Source: Propionibacteriaceae bacterium (GTDB lineage Bacteria > Actinomycetota > Actinomycetes > Propionibacteriales > Propionibacteriaceae). From it: 11,789 bases of DNA. The stretch covers positions 1 through 11,789 of the forward strand of contig JAJTCL010000051.1 in NCBI GenBank assembly GCA_021323255.1. Direction: 5' to 3'. Shown here piece by piece: positions 6,995 to 11,789 of the stretch. The notes below the pieces were generated by a model. That model was not told where the DNA came from. It made no database searches and was given only the letters and a program-made list of their open reading frames with translations. The position numbers were made by a program, and so were the translations under genes. Positions within the stretch are counted from its first letter, which is position 1. Every line of letters begins with the position of its first letter.

Positions 6995-7000
6995 TAAGTT
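6995..7000 (+). promoter_or_regulatory. Putative -10 box of a leaderless DUF3093 promoter
   Basis: TAAGTT fits TANNNT and ends 6 nt before ATG 7007. The sequence between (ACCTCC) is not a Shine-Dalgarno, so transcription starting at the ATG explains initiation better than a leader. No clear -35 is seen at 16-18 bp. Confidence 0.5.
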
Positions 7001-7006
7001 ACCTCC

Positions 7007-7462
7007 ATGCTGTTCCGCGAGCGACTCACTGTGCCGATCATCTGGTGGGTGCTTGCGGGCCTGTTCTCCCTCTCGGTCCTGGTTGCGGTGGGCGCCTATC
7101 TCGGCCTGACCTGGGGCCTCGGAACCTCCATTGCGACGTTGCTGGTAGCGGCCGCGATCTTCGGTTCAGCAGCAATCCTGATCAGCGTCGATGAGCAGGA
7201 AATACGCGTGGGGCGAGCGAGCCTCGAGCACGCCTATATCGCCACCTGCCGCGCCCTCGACGCTGAGCAGACACGGCGCCGGACCGGCGTCGAGGCCGAT
7301 GCGCGGGCGCATCTAGTGCTGCGGCCCTACATCAAGACGACCGTCGAGATCACCCTGGACGACCCGGAGGATCCAGTGCCGTACTGGTTGGTCTCGACCC
7401 GACACCCGCAACGGCTGGCAGCGGCCCTGCAGGACGCCGCCTCGTCTACGCTGACCGAGTGA
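7007..7462 (+). CDS. DUF3093 family membrane protein
   Basis: A 151-residue protein with two membrane helices near the N terminus (about 8-30 and 37-58) and a cytoplasmic or external polar domain of roughly 90 residues. The C-terminal stretch with DARAHLVLRPYIKTTVEI (98-115), DDPEDPVPYWLVSTR (118-132) and HPQRLAAAL (133-141) is characteristic of DUF3093. The family is largely confined to actinobacteria and almost always sits beside dut; its function is unknown. The polar domain resembles a small beta-rich fold, but I cannot assign it. The gene ends 12 bp before dut and the two are probably co-transcribed. The start ATG has no Shine-Dalgarno but has a well-placed -10 box. Confidence 0.9.
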   Translation: MLFRERLTVPIIWWVLAGLFSLSVLVAVGAYLGLTWGLGTSIATLLVAAAIFGSAAILISVDEQEIRVGRASLEHAYIATCRALDAEQTRRRTGVEADARAHLVLRPYIKTTVEITLDDPEDPVPYWLVSTRHPQRLAAALQDAASSTLTE

Positions 7463-7474
7463 GCGAGGCCAGCC

Positions 7475-8002
7475 ATGACTGCCATTGAAGTGTTGCTCCT
7501 CCAGCTCGACCCCGATCTGGAACCGCCCTCGTACGCACACTCCGAGGACGCGGGCGCCGATCTGCGCAGCACGGAGAGCTTCGAGCTCCAGCCGGGAGAA
7601 CGCCGGTTGGTGGGTACCGGCGTCGCCATCGCGCTGCCAGCTGGCTTCGCGGGCTTCGTACACCCTCGGTCCGGCCTCGCCGCCCGATACGGCATCAGCA
7701 TCGTGAATGCACCAGGCACGGTGGACGCGGGCTATCGCGGTGAGATCAAGGTTTGCCTGATCAACACCGACCGCCGCCAACCGGTCAGCATTGCCCGTGG
7801 TGACAGGATCGCTCAGCTGGTCGTCCAGCCGGTCAGTGTGGCCGCGTTCGTGCCGGTAACCGAGCTGCCAAGCTCCTCGCGTGGGATTGGCGGGTATGGG
7901 TCGACCGGCGGAATACTGGGCAGTGCCCAACGAGGGGCAGTCCGGCCACGGGCCACCCAGCGAGGGGACGAGAGCATGAGTGTGCCAAGGGAACGCGCGT
8001 GA
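7475..8002 (+). CDS. dut: dUTP diphosphatase (dUTPase), trimeric type
   Basis: Hydrolyses dUTP to dUMP and pyrophosphate, keeping uracil out of DNA and supplying the dTMP precursor. All five motifs of the homotrimeric family are present: I EDAGADLR (24-31), II PRSGLA (64-69), III GTVDAGYRGEIKV with catalytic Asp84 and base-stacking Tyr87 (81-93), IV GDRIAQLVV (109-117), and V RGIGGYGSTG (136-145), the mobile arm that closes the active site. The last aromatic of motif V is Tyr141. The chain continues about 30 residues past motif V with a basic, low-complexity tail, so it is longer (175) than M. tuberculosis Dut (154). The stop overlaps the DUF3710 start by 4 bp (GTGA), implying coupled translation. 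ATG 7475 gives the normal family N terminus. Confidence 0.96.
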   Translation: MTAIEVLLLQLDPDLEPPSYAHSEDAGADLRSTESFELQPGERRLVGTGVAIALPAGFAGFVHPRSGLAARYGISIVNAPGTVDAGYRGEIKVCLINTDRRQPVSIARGDRIAQLVVQPVSVAAFVPVTELPSSSRGIGGYGSTGGILGSAQRGAVRPRATQRGDESMSVPRERA

Positions 8003-8793
8003 TCTTCAAGAGGGGCAGGAAGCGCGGCAGTGACTCCGCGGCGGAGGATTCCACCGAGGATGTCGGCGTCGACGAGCTAGCTGAGCCTGCCGAAGCCGCA
8101 GCTGAGGAGCCGACCGCGGAGGATGAGGGTGAGGGCCTGGAGGCTCTCGAGGAGCGCGACTGGCGCAGCTCCGGACCTTACGACATCACCGAAGTCGACA
8201 GCATCTCCAGCACCGAAGAAAGCCCCAAGATTGATCTCGGCAGCCTGATCCTGACCGCGGTGCCGGGCTCGGAATTGCGCCTTCAGGTGGCCGAGGAGAC
8301 GGGCGAGATCGTCTCGGCGATGCTGGTGATCGAGACCATTGTCGAGCCGCCCGCCAGTGCCAATCAGCAACGCCAGACATACTCATCCGCACTCGAGCTC
8401 GGCGCGTACGCAGCCCCCCGCAGCGGGGGGTTGTGGGCTGATCTGCGAGATGAGATCTCCCGAAATGCGACAGAGGCCGGCGGCACCGCCTCACTTGGCG
8501 AGGGACCATTCGGCGTCGAGCTGAGGCGCCTGATTCCCGTGACGACACCCGACGGCGAGGAGGGATATCAGCCTTCCCGCATGTGGGTTGCTGAGGGTCC
8601 CCGTTGGCTGTTGCGCGGCATCGTCTACGGTCAGGCCGCAATTGAGGAGGACACCGACTCCCCAGTGGTGGCTGATGTACTCGATGCTTTTCGTCAGGTG
8701 ATCGTGCGGCGCGGCGACGAAGCCATGGCACCTGGCGATCTGCTCCCGTTGACCATGCCGAGCAACGTGAGTCAGGAGCTGGAGGAGTCCTGA
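7999..8793 (+). CDS. DUF3710 family protein
   Basis: A 264-residue soluble protein of the actinobacterial DUF3710 family (Rv2696c-like), function unknown. After a short basic start (FKRGRKRG, 3-10), residues 11-58 are a disordered acidic region rich in Ala, Glu and Asp. The conserved domain then shows GPYD (59-62), KIDLGSL (77-83), LGAYAAPRSGGLWADLR (134-150), GVELRRLIPV (172-181), GPRWLLRG (200-207) and the C-terminal LPLTMP (249-254). There is no membrane segment or recognised catalytic motif. It starts at GTG 7999, whose GTGA overlaps the dut stop; GGGA 9 nt upstream is a modest Shine-Dalgarno. The basic-then-acidic N terminus may mediate contact with another protein, which is a guess. It is followed by an 83-bp gap before the OB-fold gene. 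Confidence 0.92.
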   Translation: MIFKRGRKRGSDSAAEDSTEDVGVDELAEPAEAAAEEPTAEDEGEGLEALEERDWRSSGPYDITEVDSISSTEESPKIDLGSLILTAVPGSELRLQVAEETGEIVSAMLVIETIVEPPASANQQRQTYSSALELGAYAAPRSGGLWADLRDEISRNATEAGGTASLGEGPFGVELRRLIPVTTPDGEEGYQPSRMWVAEGPRWLLRGIVYGQAAIEEDTDSPVVADVLDAFRQVIVRRGDEAMAPGDLLPLTMPSNVSQELEES

Positions 8794-8862
8794 CGCCGAG
8801 GCGGCGCGCCCCCCTTGCGGCATAGAGACAGATCATTGACCGTGGTGGGATGCTTGGAGGGC

Positions 8863-8870
8863 GGAGGTGA
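8863..8870 (+). promoter_or_regulatory. Near-consensus ribosome binding site of the OB-fold gene
   Basis: GGAGGTGA ends 6 nt before ATG 8877 and is close to a full complement of the 16S rRNA 3' end. It is the strongest Shine-Dalgarno in the window and settles the start of the OB-fold gene. The 83-bp gap upstream may hold a promoter, but no clear -35/-10 pair is seen. Confidence 0.75.
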
Positions 8871-8876
8871 CACGCG

Positions 8877-9257
8877 ATGGCCAAAGAGAACATGCTGCAG
8901 CGAGCGCTGCGTCGGATGACCTCATCGACTGCGGAACTGGAGTCCGAGGACCTGCAACGCAGCGTCCGTGAAGAAGGATCAGTCCCGATTCAAAACTGTG
9001 AGGACCGCCAGCGGGTTCAGCTCACCGGTACTGTGTCCACGGTGACGATCAACCCCAGAGCAGGACACCCCGCACTTGAGGTCGAGCTGCGTGACGGGTC
9101 CGGAGCCGTGACTCTGGTGTGGCTTGGTCGACGGCAGATTCCCGGAATCGACTGTGGGCGAGCTCTCAAGGTGTGGGGTCGGATCAGCTGCCACGAGGGA
9201 AGGCGATTGGTCTACAACCCGCGCTACGAGCTGATGCAGACACCGGCGGCCTCGTGA
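8877..9257 (+). CDS. OB-fold nucleic-acid-binding protein
   Basis: A 126-residue protein with a charged helical N terminus (1-40) and one OB-fold domain (about 44-118). The fold is shown by RVQLTGTVSTVTINPRAG (46-63), LEVELRDGSGAVTLVWLGRR (67-86), the IPGI turn (88-91), ALKVWGRI (96-103) and RRLVYNPRYEL (109-119). This resembles the OB domain at the N terminus of RecG and the Rv2694c family, which probably binds single-stranded DNA or RNA. No catalytic domain is attached, so a role as a small accessory nucleic-acid binder is inference. It lies in the conserved order dut, DUF3710, OB-fold, DUF3159. A strong Shine-Dalgarno lies 6 nt before ATG 8877, and DUF3159 follows after 25 bp. Confidence 0.9.
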   Translation: MAKENMLQRALRRMTSSTAELESEDLQRSVREEGSVPIQNCEDRQRVQLTGTVSTVTINPRAGHPALEVELRDGSGAVTLVWLGRRQIPGIDCGRALKVWGRISCHEGRRLVYNPRYELMQTPAAS

Positions 9258-9282
9258 TTGGGGCCGCAACGGTGCCTGGCGC

Positions 9283-10041
9283 ATGACCGAGCTTCCAGCT
9301 GAGCCGAAGACGGGTTCGCACGATACGCAGTCGGTGACGGGTTCGGAAGAGCCACCACAGTTCCGTTACGTGGAAGAGTTCGTCCGCTACCAGCTCGGAA
9401 GGTCTTTGGGCGGCGCCCGGGGCATGGTCGAGTCAGCGCTGCCGTTCGTTGCCTTTACCATCGCCTGGGTCATCGGTCGGCAGCTCTATCCGGCTATTGG
9501 CGCTGCAGTCGGCATCGCGCTGATATTGGCAGTAATCCGCCTCCTGCAGCGGCAATCGATCAAATACGTCGCCCAGGCGGTCATCCCAACCGCTATCGCC
9601 GTCCTCGTCGCGACACGTACCGGTCGAGCCCAGGACGTCTTTCTGCCCGGTATCCTCTACAACGGCGCCTTGGCCGTGTTCTCCATCGCCTCGGTGATCA
9701 TCCGCAAACCGCTCGTCGGTTTCGTCATCGGCGCTGCCGTCGGCGATCCCACCGGTTGGGCGAAGGACCGCGGACTGGTGAGGATGACATCGAAGTTGAC
9801 TCTGGTGCTTGCAGTGCCATACGTCACCCGCTTTGTCATCCAGATGCCGCTGTTTCTCGCCGGACAGGTTGTCTTACTCGGAGTGGCCAAGGTCGTCCTC
9901 GGCTGGCCTTTGTTGATCGCCGCCTTGACCCTCATGGGTTTGATGCTCTCCAAGGGCAGGACGCCGATGGAAGATTCACCGCTGGTGAATCGGGAGACCG
10001 CTGTAGTCGACGCGCAGGTGGCAGCAGACGGGGATCGATAG
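9283..10041 (+). CDS. DUF3159 family multi-pass membrane protein
   Basis: A 252-residue protein with a polar N terminus (1-50) followed by about six hydrophobic helices (near 52-66, 69-86, 97-111, 119-139, 143-154 and 172-222, the last probably more than one). Features typical of DUF3159 are the amphipathic FVRYQLGRSLGGARGMVES (33-51), SALPFVAFTIAWVI, the arginine-rich turn IRLLQRQS (85-92), and GDPTGWAKDRGLVR (154-167). The family is actinobacterial and uncharacterised; it resembles a small channel or scaffold more than a known transporter. It lies 25 bp after the OB-fold gene and is probably co-transcribed. No clear Shine-Dalgarno precedes ATG 9283, so translation may depend on the upstream gene. 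It converges on ceoC, with 29 bp between the stops. Confidence 0.9.
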   Translation: MTELPAEPKTGSHDTQSVTGSEEPPQFRYVEEFVRYQLGRSLGGARGMVESALPFVAFTIAWVIGRQLYPAIGAAVGIALILAVIRLLQRQSIKYVAQAVIPTAIAVLVATRTGRAQDVFLPGILYNGALAVFSIASVIIRKPLVGFVIGAAVGDPTGWAKDRGLVRMTSKLTLVLAVPYVTRFVIQMPLFLAGQVVLLGVAKVVLGWPLLIAALTLMGLMLSKGRTPMEDSPLVNRETAVVDAQVAADGDR

Positions 10042-10055
10042 TTTGCTCCGGGCCG

Positions 10056-10082
10056 CAGGCAGCCGCTGTCTCAGACTGCCTG
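10056..10082. terminator. Possible shared terminator between convergent DUF3159 and ceoC
   Basis: CAGGCAG (10056-10062) pairs with CTGCCTG (10076-10082), and inside that CTG (10066-10068) pairs with CAG (10072-10074) around TCT. The structure spans the 29-bp gap and reaches into the ceoC 3' end. It has an internal loop and no T tract, so it is weaker than the 6546-6583 stem. Confidence 0.35.
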
Positions 10083-10781
10083 TACGCGTGGCGTCGGTGT
10101 CTTGGAGACATTGATCGAGCCGTCACGGGGGGCCAGCATCTCAGCCAACTGGTGCTCGAAGTCCTGTGCCGTAACGAAGAGCAATTCGTCACCAGCCTCC
10201 AGCGATCCATCTTTGTCAGGTGGTCTGGCGTGACCGTCGCGGATGATCGCCACCAGAACGACGTCACCGGGCCAGGTCAGATCGCCGATGCGAGCCCCGA
10301 CTGTGGGGCTGCTGGAGGGCAGAGTCATCTCGACAAGGTTGGTTGCACCTTCGTGGAACGTCAGCAATCTGACGAGGTCGCCGACTGTGACGGCCTCCTC
10401 CACAAGCGCCGACATCAGCCGCGGTGTGGAGACTGAGACATCGACCCCCCAGTCCTCGTTGAACAGCCACTCGTTCTTCGGATGATTCACCCGTGCGACG
10501 GTGCGTGGCACGCCGAACTCCGTCTTTGCCAGCAGCGACATCACCAGGTTGACCTTGTCATCGCCGGTAGCCGCGATGGCCACATCACACGTGTCCAGAC
10601 CCGCTTCTTCAAGCGAGGACAGCTCGCAGGCATCCGCAAGGAGCCATTCCACCTCCGGCAATGTGTCGGCCTTGATCTCGCGCGGATCCTTGTCGATCAA
10701 CAGCACCTCATGGCCGTTTTCGACGAGCTCGGCAGCAATGGACCGACCCACATTGCCGGCTCCGCCGATCGCCACTCGCAT
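10071..10781 (-). CDS. ceoC: RCK/TrkA-type potassium transport regulatory subunit (CeoC-like)
   Basis: A 236-residue cytoplasmic protein with an N-terminal Rossmann RCK_N domain and a C-terminal RCK_C ligand-binding domain (about 145-215). The nucleotide-binding loop is GAGNVG (7-12), and the acidic residue ending the second strand is Asp30 (LLIDKD). ATGDDKVNLVMSLLAKTEFG (71-90) and NEWLFNEDWGVDVSVSTPRL (103-122) are nearly identical in pattern to mycobacterial CeoC as I recall it. Such subunits bind NAD(H) or nucleotides and gate potassium channels or transporters at the membrane. The frame is also open from GTG 10787, overlapping the ceoB stop. I prefer ATG 10781 because GAGAGGA then sits 8 nt upstream, whereas it would touch GTG 10787. 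Its partner ceoB lies directly upstream. Confidence 0.92.
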   Translation of the reverse strand: MRVAIGGAGNVGRSIAAELVENGHEVLLIDKDPREIKADTLPEVEWLLADACELSSLEEAGLDTCDVAIAATGDDKVNLVMSLLAKTEFGVPRTVARVNHPKNEWLFNEDWGVDVSVSTPRLMSALVEEAVTVGDLVRLLTFHEGATNLVEMTLPSSSPTVGARIGDLTWPGDVVLVAIIRDGHARPPDKDGSLEAGDELLFVTAQDFEHQLAEMLAPRDGSINVSKTPTPRVQAV

Positions 10782-10783
10782 CG

Positions 10784-11446
10784 TCACACTCCTCTCGGTG
10801 GCGCACCGAGTACAGATTCGACAGCGGCCAGCTCGGCGTCAACCACCGCGGCGTACGCCAGGTCGCCGTCTTGGAAAACCGTGCTGCGCTTCGGCACGAT
10901 TCCAGAGCCCATCCGGAACAGGAACGGGATGCGCGCCTCCGTCGCCTCCTCCATCTGTCCGATCGTCCGACCGACCCAGGCTCGATCGACATGCACCTCC
11001 ATGAGGCGTACTGAGCCCGACGGATCCCGCCACTGCGGTTCAGACCCGCTCGGCAGCAGCCGCCGCAATACCTGATCTGACGTCCAACGAACAGTGGCGA
11101 CGGTCGGAATCCCGAGCCGCTCGTACACCTCGGCACGGCCGGGATCGTAGATCCGCGCGACGACATTGTCCACGCCAAAGTTTTCGCGTACCACCCGAGC
11201 TGACAAGATGTTGGAGTTGTCACCACTGGACACCGCGGCAAATCCATCGGCGTCCTCGATACCGGCCTCGAGCAGCACTTCGCGATCAAAGCCGACACCT
11301 CGCACGGTCTTGCCGGCAAAATCAGGGCCGAGCCGCCGGAAGGCCTCGGAGTCGAGGTCGATCACCGCGACGGTGTGGCCACGCTTCTCCAAGCTTTTGG
11401 CCAGACTGGACCCGACCCGGCCGCAGCCCATGATCACGATGTGCAC
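10784..11446 (-). CDS. ceoB: RCK/TrkA-type potassium transport regulatory subunit (CeoB-like)
   Basis: A 220-residue paralogue of the ceoC product: RCK_N with the binding loop GCGRVG (7-12) and Asp30 (VIDLD), then VGFDREVLLEAGIEDADGFA (51-70), SSGDNSNILSARVVRE (73-88) and YERLGIPTVATVRWT (108-122). An RCK_C domain follows near 145-205. These segments match M. tuberculosis CeoB (Rv2691) from memory. Two different RCK subunits in tandem suggest a mixed gating ring. The stop lies two bases before the ceoC ATG, and the ceoC Shine-Dalgarno is inside this gene, so translation is coupled. GTG 11446 gives MHIVIMGCGRVG; there is no Shine-Dalgarno, but a -10 box ends 7 nt upstream. Divergent from the permease across 104 bp. 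Confidence 0.93.
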   Translation of the reverse strand: MHIVIMGCGRVGSSLAKSLEKRGHTVAVIDLDSEAFRRLGPDFAGKTVRGVGFDREVLLEAGIEDADGFAAVSSGDNSNILSARVVRENFGVDNVVARIYDPGRAEVYERLGIPTVATVRWTSDQVLRRLLPSGSEPQWRDPSGSVRLMEVHVDRAWVGRTIGQMEEATEARIPFLFRMGSGIVPKRSTVFQDGDLAYAAVVDAELAAVESVLGAPPRGV

Positions 11447-11453
11447 GCCGTTG

Positions 11454-11459
11454 AGTCTA
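11454..11459 (-). promoter_or_regulatory. Putative -10 box of a leaderless ceoBC promoter
   Basis: On the minus strand TAGACT fits TANNNT and ends 7 nt before GTG 11446. The 7 nt between (CAACGGC) contain no Shine-Dalgarno. No strong -35 is seen. Confidence 0.5.
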
Positions 11460-11538
11460 GTGAACCTGGCACTGACAGCTCTTGTTGCCGGTCACCTCCG
11501 GACACAGCTGGCCGAGGAGATGATCGCATCTTCTCTAC

Positions 11539-11544
11539 TAGGGT
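11539..11544 (+). promoter_or_regulatory. Putative -10 box of a leaderless permease promoter
   Basis: TAGGGT fits TANNNT and ends 6 nt before GTG 11551. The intervening TGTGCT is not a Shine-Dalgarno. The spacing favours GTG 11551 over the adjacent GTG 11554 as the start. Confidence 0.48.
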
Positions 11545-11550
11545 TGTGCT

Positions 11551-11789
11551 GTGGTGAAGGTCTCCGACATCGGCAAGCGCCTGCTGTTGGGTCGGAAGCT
11601 CCGTAGTACTCAACTGCACGAGACACTTCTCCCCAAACGCATCGCCTTGCCCGTCTTTGCCTCCGACGCCCTCTCCTCGGTTGCCTATGCGCCGGACGAG
11701 ATCTTTCTGACGTTGTCGCTGGCCGGGCTTACCGCCTATGCCTACTCGTGGAAGATCGCAATCCTGGTCGCCGTCGTGATGTTGGTTGT
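11551..11789 (+). CDS. APC-superfamily permease, probable KimA-like potassium importer (N-terminal fragment)
   Basis: Only the first 79 codons are inside the window, open to the edge. The translation begins VKVSDIGKRLLLGRKLRS after the initiating GTG, then shows LPKRIALPVFASDALSSVAY followed by APDEIFLTLSLAGL, and a second hydrophobic run to the edge. The SDALSSVAYAPDEI stretch is the first helix break typical of APC permeases, and specifically of the KUP-related family that includes Bacillus subtilis KimA (YdaO). M. tuberculosis Rv2690c occupies the same place beside ceoB. A potassium role is inferred from this motif and the divergent RCK genes; amino-acid transport, the usual automatic label, is the alternative. 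It starts with tandem GTG codons (11551 and 11554). Confidence 0.85.
   Translation, partial: MVKVSDIGKRLLLGRKLRSTQLHETLLPKRIALPVFASDALSSVAYAPDEIFLTLSLAGLTAYAYSWKIAILVAVVMLV

Noticed and set aside
6949..7194. Plus-strand frame of 81 codons overlapping the DUF3093 start
   Set aside because: It is in another frame and overlaps the two DUF3093 membrane helices; it has no motif of its own.
7313..7930. Minus-strand frame of 205 codons opposite DUF3093 and dut
   Set aside because: Antisense shadow; the plus strand has all five dUTPase motifs and the DUF3093 signature.
8414..8430. Perfect inverted repeat of six C and six G around GCAGC inside the DUF3710 gene, resembling a terminator
   Set aside because: It encodes the conserved AAPRSGGLW motif of the family in frame, so the symmetry is explained by Pro and Gly codons. 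It lies mid-gene with no T tract.
8186..8893. Minus-strand frame of 235 codons opposite the DUF3710 gene
   Set aside because: Arg/Pro/Ser-rich shadow translation with no family resemblance, opposite a conserved gene.
9756..10436. Plus-strand frame of 226 codons spanning the DUF3159 and ceoC ends
   Set aside because: It is out of frame with DUF3159 and antisense to ceoC, crosses their convergent junction and lacks any conserved motif.

Overview
The window looks like a chromosomal segment of a high-GC actinobacterium. The evidence is GC-rich codon use, frequent GTG and TTG starts, and actinobacteria-specific families (DUF4193, DUF3093, DUF3710, DUF3159, DUF4235). There are also a ferrochelatase with the actinobacterial C-terminal cysteines and a gene order matching the Mycobacterium tuberculosis Rv2690c-Rv2699c region (recalled from memory). 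The fused rmlC-rmlD gene and hemH beside the DUF4193 block suggest something near Propionibacteriales, but I cannot name a genus.

Left part (1-3352): dTDP-L-rhamnose synthesis. rmlA runs leftward and off the window edge. rmlB and a fused rmlC-rmlD run rightward, 6 bp apart. Together they encode the whole route from glucose-1-phosphate to dTDP-L-rhamnose, a precursor for cell-wall polysaccharide or the galactan linker. An MFS exporter-like gene (3285-4568, minus) converges on rmlCD and overlaps its 3' end by 68 bp. It diverges from hemH (4669-5808, plus), the iron-insertion enzyme of haem synthesis.

Middle part (5809-10041): a conserved actinobacterial housekeeping block. It holds a DUF4193 zinc-ribbon protein; a small DUF4235 membrane protein on the opposite strand behind a perfect 17-bp stem-loop; DUF3093 membrane protein; dUTPase (dut), which overlaps DUF3710 by 4 bp; an OB-fold protein; and the DUF3159 membrane protein. 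Apart from dut, most of these have no settled function.

Right part (10042-11789): two RCK/TrkA-type potassium regulatory subunits (ceoB and ceoC order, minus strand, stop/start overlap). They diverge from the start of an APC-superfamily permease that resembles the KimA (YdaO) potassium importers. This looks like a potassium uptake and gating module.

The clearest regulatory pattern is that four gene starts without a Shine-Dalgarno (rmlB, DUF3093, ceoB, the permease) each have a TANNNT -10 box ending 6-7 nt before the start codon. This suggests leaderless mRNAs. Other promoter-proximal genes carry visible Shine-Dalgarno sequences. The MFS gene's Shine-Dalgarno and TTG start lie in opposite arms of a perfect hairpin. 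I see no rRNA, tRNA, CRISPR array, insertion sequence or prophage. I did not find a clearly new defence or mobile system; the region reads as core genome with several uncharacterised conserved families.
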